In this document: in pieces, positions 57,203-64,000 of the stretch
Layout: each line of letters starts with the position of its first letter
Position numbering within the stretch: position 1 is the first letter of the stretch
Assembly (NCBI GenBank): GCA_016709025.1
Contig: JADJEQ010000014.1
Location: 1 to 64,000 of the forward strand
Reading direction: 5' to 3'
Source: Bacteroidales bacterium
GTDB taxonomy: Bacteria; Bacteroidota; Bacteroidia; Bacteroidales; Lentimicrobiaceae
DNA length: 64,000 nucleotides
The notes under the pieces: generated by a model
Told to the model about the DNA's origin: nothing
Database searches by the model: none
The model's input: only the letters and a program-made list of their open reading frames with translations
Position numbers and translations under genes: made by a program

Positions 57203-57574
57203 TTGAAATGTTTGATTTCTTGGTTTTTAAACCGTAAAAATAGTAAAAATGGCAGGCTCATCTGCAAAAAGTAAAATTAAAAGAGGCCTCAGGTTGCGAA
57301 CCCGTTATTATTCAGCTATATGCCGATATCCAGATATCTGTGTGAGTAAAACAGGAATTAGATGATTTTCCTTCCACTATTTAGAATAAGTATAAATACC
57401 CATTGACAAAACATCTCTGATTTCCCATCTTTGTATGTTACCATTCATCGTAAAAATATTTTAATAAAAATATTGCTGTTGTGAATTCAACCATCACAAT
57501 ATCCTTAAAAATTTTTATTACCCAAAAATCAACCCAATAATTAACCCGAATATTAACCCCCAAAACCCAAAACA
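57203..57574. other. AT-rich divergent intergenic region
   Basis: It separates the minus-strand lipoprotein from the plus-strand gene at 57575 and holds one good promoter candidate (57403-57433). The last 50 bases repeat AACCC words upstream of the start. Confidence 0.4.
57403..57433 (+). promoter_or_regulatory. Candidate Bacteroidota promoter
   Basis: TTG at 57403-57405 and CATCTTTG at 57426-57433 with a 20-base spacer fit the -33/-7 consensus with one mismatch. The leader to the ATG at 57575 would be about 135 bases. Confidence 0.5.
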
Positions 57575-58618
57575 ATGAGAACAACATTTAAAACTTCGAT
57601 GCTGCTATTCATAGCAGTGCCCCTGTTATTTATCAGTTGTGCCAAAAACGATACAATTGATAAGCAGGATGTAACAAACACCGTTAATGAAAGCAATCTG
57701 AAAACTACTACTTTGGCTTATTGTGGTACGCCTGTCACTGCTAGCATGGTGGAATAATCAAATCCACCTCTTCTGGCACAGTTACCATTGGTAACGACCA
57801 ATCAACCTTGCTGATTAAATATCAGCTTACCAATCCCGCCGGCTATTTTATTAACCTGCCGGCTTTGTTTGTAGGACCAGAAGCTGAATTTGTTGCTAGT
57901 ACCGGGCACTATTAACCTTGACGGAACCTGAGAGTTTGTTGAAGGCCCCAAATCTGCCTATTGATCCAGTTTCCGAACTATGCAAAGTCTTACCTTAAGG
58001 AATACAGATGGACCCTGAGCACCCTGCCCGATTGTTTTAGGTTGTTGTGTTACTTTGCAAGGATAAGAGAAATCTTACCTCAACCGGAAGTTTAAAGATG
58101 TTTGGGGGAAAACCATGCTGAAAGCTTCCGGTTATTACCTCAACTATTGTGTACAGCAGTGTCCCCCACCCCCGCCTTTGGGAGGCTGTGAAACCGGCTA
58201 TGCATACGGGGTGAATTTTGCAACCTGTTTCCTCACCATTCCGGGAGTCCAGTCAAATAACTGGGGCTGGTCAAATGGTCCTATAGGAGCCGGTAGCTAT
58301 TCATGGCCCATCTATGCCGGAGCCGGACAATGCAACATCGGAAACGGAACGTATGTTGGTACTGTTACTGTAAATTACGTTCCTCCAACAGCTACAGTCA
58401 CCTATTCCACATTAAACGGATATGTGCTGAATGCTACCCACCTGTATGTTGGCACCCAGATCTTGCCAAAGAAAAATAACAAATACACCACAGCCCCCGG
58501 ACAATTCCCCTACAAACACGAAAATCTGGGTGGCGTTACGACTGATACTTATATCATAAACGGACTCTCGGGCAATGTATACGTTGCCGCCCATTCAGAA
58601 GTTTGTGACGATATCTAG
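57575..58618 (+). CDS. Lipoprotein of unknown function, frame-disrupted in the middle
   Basis: The first frame (57575-57757) encodes MRTTFKTSMLLFIAVPLLFI then SCAKNDTIDKQ, a lipoprotein signal with Cys22. The last frame (58115-58618, 167 residues) encodes a Tyr/Gly/Pro-rich secreted-type sequence (GGCETGYAYGVNFATCFL). Between them fragments of good coding sequence appear in all frames (SSGTVTIGNDQSTLLIKYQL, NPAGYFINLPALFVGPEAEF, then AKSYLKEYRWTLSTLPDC), so at least four indels separate the ends. The whole is probably one gene of about 345 residues. No known function. Confidence 0.65.
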
Positions 58619-58643
58619 TTAAATGCCAATTAATGCTTCACCG

Positions 58644-58675
58644 AAGGCAGGCCCGAACGGGTCTGCCTTTTTTTT
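58644..58675 (+). terminator. Rho-independent terminator
   Basis: Stem AAGGCAGGCCC (58644-58654) with GGGTCTGCCTT (58659-58669, one G-U pair) followed by a T-run, 26 bases after the lipoprotein stop. Confidence 0.9.
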
Positions 58676-58781
58676 ATATGTATTCCATCCGGCTTTACGC
58701 TTGAAGGAAAGCAACAGTATCATAATAGATCATTGATTAACAAAACAAAATAATGCATAATTTAGCAGAAATGTTTCAGAT

Positions 58782-59528
58782 GTGATCAGAGGCTTCCTTT
58801 TTCATATAGGACGATACACCCTTCTTCTCAGGCAGGTTTTCAAAAAGCCTGAGAAACAATCTATTTACATCCGGAAAATCCTGGTTGAGATGGATAACCT
58901 GGGTCTTGATTCAGTAGGCATTGTTGCTTTTATTTCAACTTTCATGGGCGCCGTCCTCTGCATTCAGATGGCATTCAACATTGACACTCCCTTTATTCCC
59001 CTGTATACCATTGGATTTGTAACCAGGCAATCTGTTGTGCTGGAGTTTTCACCTACCATCATCAGCCTTATACTTGCCGGCAAGGTCGGTTCGCGCGTAG
59101 CATCAGAATTGGGAACCATGCGCGTAACTGAGCAGATCGATGCCATCGAGATAATAGGGATTAATCCTGCTACCTACCTGATTTTCCCAAAAATAGTTGC
59201 TTGTGTACTCATAAACCCAATCCTGATCATACTGAGTATGATTATGGCTATTTTAGGAGGCTGGCTCGCCGGTATTTTTACAGGTTTGGTGCCAACAAGT
59301 GAGTATGTTTTCGGGATAAAGGCTTTTTTCGATTCATACGATATATTCTATGCTTTGGTGAAAACTGTGGTTAATGCCTTCCTCATTGTCTCTATTTCAG
59401 GATATCATGGCTTTTACACCCAGGGCGGAGCGCTAGAGGTTGGCGCTTCAAGCACTAAAGGGGTAGTGCACAGCAGCATCGCGATCATTGTTTTCAATCT
59501 TATCCTTACCCAACTCCTGCTGGCATGA
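58782..59528 (+). CDS. mlaE: MlaE-family lipid ABC transporter permease
   Basis: 248 residues from a GTG start. Five hydrophobic helices. The MlaE/YrbE signatures are LEFSPTIISLILAGKVGSRV with ELGTMRVTEQIDAIEIIGIN, and the Ala/Gly-rich C-terminus GGALEVGASSTKGVV. MlaE pairs with MlaF to move phospholipids between the membranes and maintain outer-membrane asymmetry. It overlaps mlaF by 4 bases. The MlaD-type MCE protein is not adjacent. Confidence 0.92.
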   Translation: MIRGFLFHIGRYTLLLRQVFKKPEKQSIYIRKILVEMDNLGLDSVGIVAFISTFMGAVLCIQMAFNIDTPFIPLYTIGFVTRQSVVLEFSPTIISLILAGKVGSRVASELGTMRVTEQIDAIEIIGINPATYLIFPKIVACVLINPILIILSMIMAILGGWLAGIFTGLVPTSEYVFGIKAFFDSYDIFYALVKTVVNAFLIVSISGYHGFYTQGGALEVGASSTKGVVHSSIAIIVFNLILTQLLLA

Positions 59529-60274
59529 TCGAGGCATTAAATATATCCAAAGCGTTCGGCGAACACCTTGTACTTAATGATGTTTCATTCAGGTTCGAAA
59601 CCGGCAAATGTAACCTTATCATCGGCCAGAGCGGCTCAGGTAAAACGGTTCTGATGAAATGTCTGGTCGGACTGTTCGAGATCGACAGCGGCAATGTTAT
59701 GTACGATGAAAGGGTATTTTCACGCATGTCGTTCGACGAAATGAAAGTAATCCGCCAGGAACTCGGAATGTTGTTTCAGGGTGGAGCCCTATTCGATTCA
59801 ATGACTGTAGAAGAAAACATTGTTTTCCCTTTATCGATGTTTACCAGTCAATCATCCGAGCAAAAACGCGACAGGGCCAATTTTTGCCTTTCCCGGGTTA
59901 ACCTTGAAAATGTAAATAAACTATACCCTTCAGAGCTTAGCGGTGGTATGAAAAAACGGGTTGCTATTGCACGGGCCATTGCCATGAACCCAAAATACCT
60001 CTTCTGCGACGAACCAAATTCAGGCCTCGACCCACTCACCGCAATCGTAATAGACAACCTGATCAGCGAAATTACCCAGGAATACAACATCACCACGGTA
60101 ATTAACACCCACGACATGAACTCTGTAATTGAAATCGGCGACAAAATTGCTTACATTCACAAAGGAAAACTGTGGTGGGATGGTAACAAAGACTCAATTC
60201 TCCACAGCGATAATCCTGAACTGAACGATTTTGTTTTCGCAACCGAACTTACCCGGAAGCTAAAACAGATTTAG
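59525..60274 (+). CDS. mlaF: MlaF-family lipid ABC transporter ATPase
   Basis: 249 residues. Walker A GQSGSGKTVLMKC near 38-50, Q-loop LGMLFQGGALFDSM near 84, signature ELSGGMKKRVAIARA near 140, Walker B YLFCDEPNSGLDPLTA near 161 and switch His VINTHDMNS near 199. The GGALFD Q-loop and SGGMKKR signature are typical of MlaF. It works with MlaE, whose stop overlaps its start (ATGA). Confidence 0.94.
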   Translation: MIEALNISKAFGEHLVLNDVSFRFETGKCNLIIGQSGSGKTVLMKCLVGLFEIDSGNVMYDERVFSRMSFDEMKVIRQELGMLFQGGALFDSMTVEENIVFPLSMFTSQSSEQKRDRANFCLSRVNLENVNKLYPSELSGGMKKRVAIARAIAMNPKYLFCDEPNSGLDPLTAIVIDNLISEITQEYNITTVINTHDMNSVIEIGDKIAYIHKGKLWWDGNKDSILHSDNPELNDFVFATELTRKLKQI

Positions 60275-60360
60275 AGACTGTTAAATTGCATTAAACTTTA
60301 TGGATAGGCCCGTCATTTGAGGCGGGTTTCACTTAAACAATCTCCTAAGCCCCTGGTCTG

Positions 60361-60906
60361 ATGAATTATATCGATCTAATTATCTTTATTTTTCTGATCA
60401 TCTCAGCCATTAAAGGATTTTCCAAAGGATTGATTATCGGGCTTGCTTCATTGGCCGGACTGGTGCTTGGAATTATCTTTTCATTGAAATATGCCGGTAA
60501 TCTGGCCATCAATCTTCAGCATCTTTTTGGCAGTCATTCTAAATTTCTGTTCTTCGCTGCCTACGCGATTTGTTTCACACTTATCGTGCTTTTTGTGCAT
60601 ATCATAGGCAAATCACTTGAGAAAGTAATAGAAATTGCTGCGCTTGGGTTCATCAACAGGCTGGCCGGCGCAGGATTCGGGATTATTAAAACACTGTTTG
60701 TCTTTTCTGCAATCATCTACCTGATCAGGATAGCCGACCCGGAAAGTCATTTGATAAAACCCGAAACAAAACAGGAATCAATTATTTACGAACCACTCGA
60801 ATGGTTGCTGCCGGCTTCTCTCCCTTTTTTGAAATCCCAGCTCGAAAAAATCAATAAAGCATTTGAAAACCAGAAAGATGCTGATCAGGTTGAATTAAAC
60901 AACTGA
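60361..60906 (+). CDS. CvpA family membrane protein
   Basis: 181 residues with four hydrophobic helices. N-terminal NYIDLIIFIFLIISAIKGFS and KGLIIGLASLAGLVLGIIFS are typical of CvpA (colicin V production protein family), whose role in cell-envelope stress is only partly known. The C-terminal tail is charged and cytoplasmic. Confidence 0.88.
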   Translation: MNYIDLIIFIFLIISAIKGFSKGLIIGLASLAGLVLGIIFSLKYAGNLAINLQHLFGSHSKFLFFAAYAICFTLIVLFVHIIGKSLEKVIEIAALGFINRLAGAGFGIIKTLFVFSAIIYLIRIADPESHLIKPETKQESIIYEPLEWLLPASLPFLKSQLEKINKAFENQKDADQVELNN

Positions 60907-61022
60907 ATTGATAAACGCCTGGCTGGAACATCCATATTCAATTTGATAAATTGGATTGGTCAGATGATTGAAATCAACACGGCGATTTTTAAATTTTGGT
61001 ATTTAAAATGCTGTAATAGAGC

Positions 61023-61030
61023 TAATTTTG
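61023..61030 (+). promoter_or_regulatory. Candidate -7 element TAATTTTG for the hybrid kinase
   Basis: It matches TAnnTTTG, 45 bases before the likely ATG at 61076. A TTTG lies 24 bases upstream, a little further than usual. Confidence 0.45.
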
Positions 61031-61075
61031 CAGCCCTGTCTGTCCCGGTTGTTTTTAATAATTTAACTATTCCCT

Positions 61076-63249
61076 ATGAAGATTTCGTCACGACCCAAAC
61101 TTTTAGCTACCCTGGCATTTCCCTGCTGGCGCTGATAGCAATGGCCTCGATATTATCGCTTGTAATCAGGCAGAAGCAAAAAAATGAGATTAATGCTGCA
61201 CTTGCCATTCTTGAAAGAAACAACCTTCCGTTGGAGAAAGTTGAACAAACTCTTGGCTTACTGTTTAACGCCGAAATTGAATTCCGCGAATACACAATAA
61301 ATTACAACAAAGTTCACCTGTTAAAATACCGTGATCAGGTCAGGCAGTTGGTTGCCAACATCGACACACTTAAGCAAATCACCGTTACCTTCGGCGATTA
61401 TGGTTCGGGCGATGCCATCAAAACCCTGAATAAACGTGAGAAGCAAGCCGGTAACTATCTCAGGCTAAAAAGATTAACCGATTCTTTGATGGTAGTTTCC
61501 CTGTCATTCGATTCAGTTTCCTACACACAGATGGGCGATAACTTCTACCTTAAAAAATTTAAACCGGCACCGGGATTCCTGAGCATCGATACCCTTGATT
61601 ATTCAACTACATCGGGAAGAAAGACAAAAGGTTTGTTGGGGAAGATTAAAACATTCCTGGTGGGAGAGGAAGAAAAGACAACCAGCAATGCCAAAGTAGT
61701 TGTAAAATCAGGCACAACCGTTGAAACCTCCCAATCTGAAGAAAATGACTCAACGTTAAACCTTAAAAAATTTGCTACTGAGATCATTCATAAAACCAAT
61801 CAGTACTACCAAATTCAACTCAAAAGGCAGATTGAAAAAAGGAATGAATTGCGTAACCATGAATTGAAACTGATTAGGTTAAACAATAACCTATTGGTTG
61901 AAATCCGTTCAATTCTCAATTCCTTCAGGATGTATTCACAGGTCAACCAGGCCAGTTATCAACAGCGTTCATCGCAGACAATCGCCCGCTCTTCCAACAT
62001 ATTGCAGCGGACTCTGTTGATTATTATTCTGATTTCGCTTCCGCTGGCCATGCTGACCATCGTAATGCTCCGGAAAAACCAGAAATACCAGTTAAGCATT
62101 CTTGAAGCCAAACAACAAGCTTTACTTCAGGCCGAAGAAAAAAGTCGTTTTCTTTCATACATGAGTCATGAATTCCGGACACCGCTTTCTTCGGTGATCG
62201 GTTTTGCCGAACAAATAGAACAAACTCATCTTAACCAGGACCAAAAAAACTATTTGTCAGGGCTGATGTCATCATCCGAAATGTTACTGGCCACTGTAAA
62301 CGATATTCTCGATCTTTCGAAACTCGAAGCGGGCCGAATGTCGTTCCTTTCAAATCCATTCAGGCCAACCGATGCCATACAGCAGGTGATGAAATCATTT
62401 GCAAAAATGGCCCAGGATAAATCCATCGAACTAAGTCACAAACACAATGGTAAAACCCTGACACTACTGGGTGACGAATTCAGGTTGAAACAGGTACTTA
62501 ACAACCTTGTAAGCAACGCCCTGAAATATACACCTGAAGGCCGGGTAAGTATTGTATCTGAGATTACTGAAGTCAACGGCGAAGCCACACTCAAAGTAGA
62601 AATAAAAGATACCGGAATCGGCATTGAACCTGAAAATATCGGAAAAATCTTCGATGAGTACAGCCGGGTACACCCCGAAACTCCCGAAAAATGGATCATC
62701 GGAACCGGACTTGGACTGGCTGTTACCAGGAAACTGGTAAATCAGATGAATGGTGAAGTAACCGTTATAAGTAAGCCGGGAAAAGGATCTGCTTTTACTA
62801 TTTCCATACCATACCCGATTGGTAAGATTCAACTGCTTACCCCCACTCATCCCGATAAGGAACCAACCCTGCCCAACCGGAATATACACATACTCGTTGC
62901 CGACGACAATTATTTTAACGTAGTGTTGCTCAAGTCAATATTCAAACGCGAAAATGTTGTCATTGATGTTGCCGACAACGGGGTTGAAGCGCTTGGAAAA
63001 CTTAAATCAGAAAAATACAACATCCTGTTGAGCGATATGTACATGCCACTGATGGACGGGCTTGAACTCACCAGGCAGATCAGGAGCAGCACTTCAGAGG
63101 ATTTGCATTCACTACCGGTAATTATGCTTACCGGGAATATCTCTCCCGACGCAGGTAAACAAATGGAGACAGCGGGAGTCAGCGACTATCTGCTTAAACC
63201 TTTTCTTCGCCGCGACCTGATCGAACTTGTTAGTAAACATCTTTCCTGA
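61076..63249 (+). CDS. Hybrid sensor histidine kinase with C-terminal receiver domain, frameshift near its start
   Basis: The likely start is the ATG at 61076 (MKISSRPKLLATLAF); the frame shifts near 61120 in a TTTCCC run and continues as LLALIAMASILSLVIRQ. The main frame is open back to 60943. The order is TM helix, a long helical periplasmic region (40-370 by open-frame numbering), TM (TLLIIILISLPLAMLTIVML), HisKA with His409 in SYMSHEFRTPLSSVIGF, HATPase_c (EIKDTGIGIEPENIGKIF) and a receiver domain with Asp698 in LLSDMYMPLMDGLEL. It is a phosphorelay protein; no HPt is adjacent. Confidence 0.9.
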
Positions 63250-63313
63250 TAAAGCTTTCCGGCTGTTTGAACCTTTGCATCGCAAATGCGTTAATTGATC
63301 CAAAACAAACAAT

Positions 63314-63628
63314 ATGGCACTCATACAGGCAACCGATTCAACTTTTAATGATTTACTCTCACAAAACGACAAAGTCGTAATTAAATACTATGCAGACTGG
63401 TGTGGAAGTTGCAAACTTTTTGCCCCAAAATTCCGCCGGCTATCCGATGACAGCCGCTTTGAAGGCGTGACATTTCTCGATATCAATGCTGAACAAAACC
63501 CGGAAGCACGTAAACTTGCCGGTGTAAATAACCTTCCTTTCTTCGCAGTTTTTAAAGATGGGATGTTGGTACAAGGTGAAGCTACTTCCAAAGAGGAAAA
63601 TGTTGTGGCAATGATTGAAGCCTTATAA
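63314..63628 (+). CDS. Thioredoxin-family protein
   Basis: 104 residues, one thioredoxin fold. The active site is YADWCGSCKLFAP (Cys30, Cys33), with WCGSC rather than the standard WCGPC, and the cis-Pro loop NNLPFFAVFKDG. No signal peptide, so cytoplasmic. It is followed after 11 bases by the small acidic gene, with which it forms a conserved-looking pair. Confidence 0.92.
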   Translation: MALIQATDSTFNDLLSQNDKVVIKYYADWCGSCKLFAPKFRRLSDDSRFEGVTFLDINAEQNPEARKLAGVNNLPFFAVFKDGMLVQGEATSKEENVVAMIEAL

Positions 63629-63639
63629 TAAACCGTGAA

Positions 63640-63882
63640 ATGAAAATACCTGTAATTAAAAAACTGGCTGAGCAATTTACCATTGCTGAACTTGAGAAAG
63701 CAGAGGCCGCCTATTACGAAGAACTGCAGCCTGAAATAGAAATACCCGGTGAAGATGAAGGGGAACAACTTACCCATGTGATAGCCGCACTTGAAATTCT
63801 TCGTGAAATCGGCTCCACCGGATGCGAATTCAATACAGCCCTGCGCAACTATACCCAGCGGGTCAGAAATTCGATTTCCTGA
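63640..63882 (+). CDS. Small conserved acidic protein (DUF6952-like)
   Basis: 80 residues. MKIPVIKKLAEQFTIAELEK then helices and EDEGEQLTHVIAALEILREI. It resembles a small helical family found next to thioredoxin genes in Bacteroidota, which I recall as DUF6952; I cannot verify the number. Function unknown, probably linked to the thioredoxin. Confidence 0.7.
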   Translation: MKIPVIKKLAEQFTIAELEKAEAAYYEELQPEIEIPGEDEGEQLTHVIAALEILREIGSTGCEFNTALRNYTQRVRNSIS

Positions 63883-63980
63883 ACTTTGAGACCACTCCGA
63901 AAACTAATTTTTTGACACCAAAACACTAAAACACCAAACTTTGTAAATTATACTCTATTGATATACAGCACTTTGTGAAA

Positions 63981-63999
63981 CCTGCCTGCCGCAGGCAGG
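63981..63999. repeat. Short perfect palindrome at the window end
   Basis: CCTGCCTG (63981-63988) and CAGGCAGG (63992-63999) with a CCG loop. Preceded at 63914-63940 by ACACCAAAACACTAAAACAC-type simple repeats. Likely a REP-like or terminator element cut by the window edge. Confidence 0.6.
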
Positions 64000-64000
64000 A

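Overview
The window looks like a piece of a Bacteroidota chromosome, probably class Bacteroidia. The evidence is two S46 dipeptidyl peptidases, many SPII lipoproteins with a Cys 16-25 residues in, YwqK/MORN and DUF3857-transglutaminase proteins, an M49-like peptidase, TPR-NarL two-component genes, almost no Shine-Dalgarno sequences, and repeated TAnnTTTG -7 elements just upstream of start codons. No rRNA, tRNA, CRISPR or prophage was seen.

Layout. 0-6 kb: a frame-disrupted stretch with an amino-acid permease fragment, a porin-like protein, a lipoprotein, an M64 peptidase and a cytochrome b that runs into an outer-membrane barrel. 6.2-11.2 kb: a MacAB-like export operon (ATPase, two permeases, adaptor). 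11.8-14.7 kb: a compact four-gene RiPP locus with an RRE-like protein, an RRE-rSAM-SPASM maturase, a second rSAM enzyme and an unannotated 47-residue Trp-rich precursor, closed by a strong terminator. 14.9-17.7 kb: NhaA, then a RAYT/IS200-type transposase between two arrays of REP-like hairpins. 17.7-36 kb: secreted and envelope proteins (three transglutaminase-fold proteins, pentapeptide repeat, DUF1287, M42 peptidase, methyltransferase, sulfotransferase, a giant YwqK-repeat protein, OmpA-like and paralogous lipoproteins). 36-48 kb: CNNM/CorC protein, PAS histidine kinase, M49-like peptidase, S46 peptidase, and a TPR kinase, NarL regulator and lone LuxR HTH. 48-64 kb: lipoprotein, GH16, membrane MutS-like ATPase with CYTH, a second S46, mannose-1-phosphate guanylyltransferase, SprT, small lipoprotein, MlaE-MlaF, CvpA, hybrid kinase, thioredoxin and a small acidic protein.

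The main discovery candidate is the 11.8-14.7 kb locus. Its precursor ends in four Trp within 12 residues, including W-I-N and W-G-N, which are the aromatic-X-Asn triads that three-residue cyclophane-forming rSAM/SPASM enzymes crosslink. The product class is inferred, not shown.

Caution: at least eight genes carry frameshifts or an in-frame stop, and one contains a long poly-G run. These cluster at 0-5, 30-33, 37, 57-58 and 61 kb. I read most of them as sequencing or assembly errors rather than gene decay.
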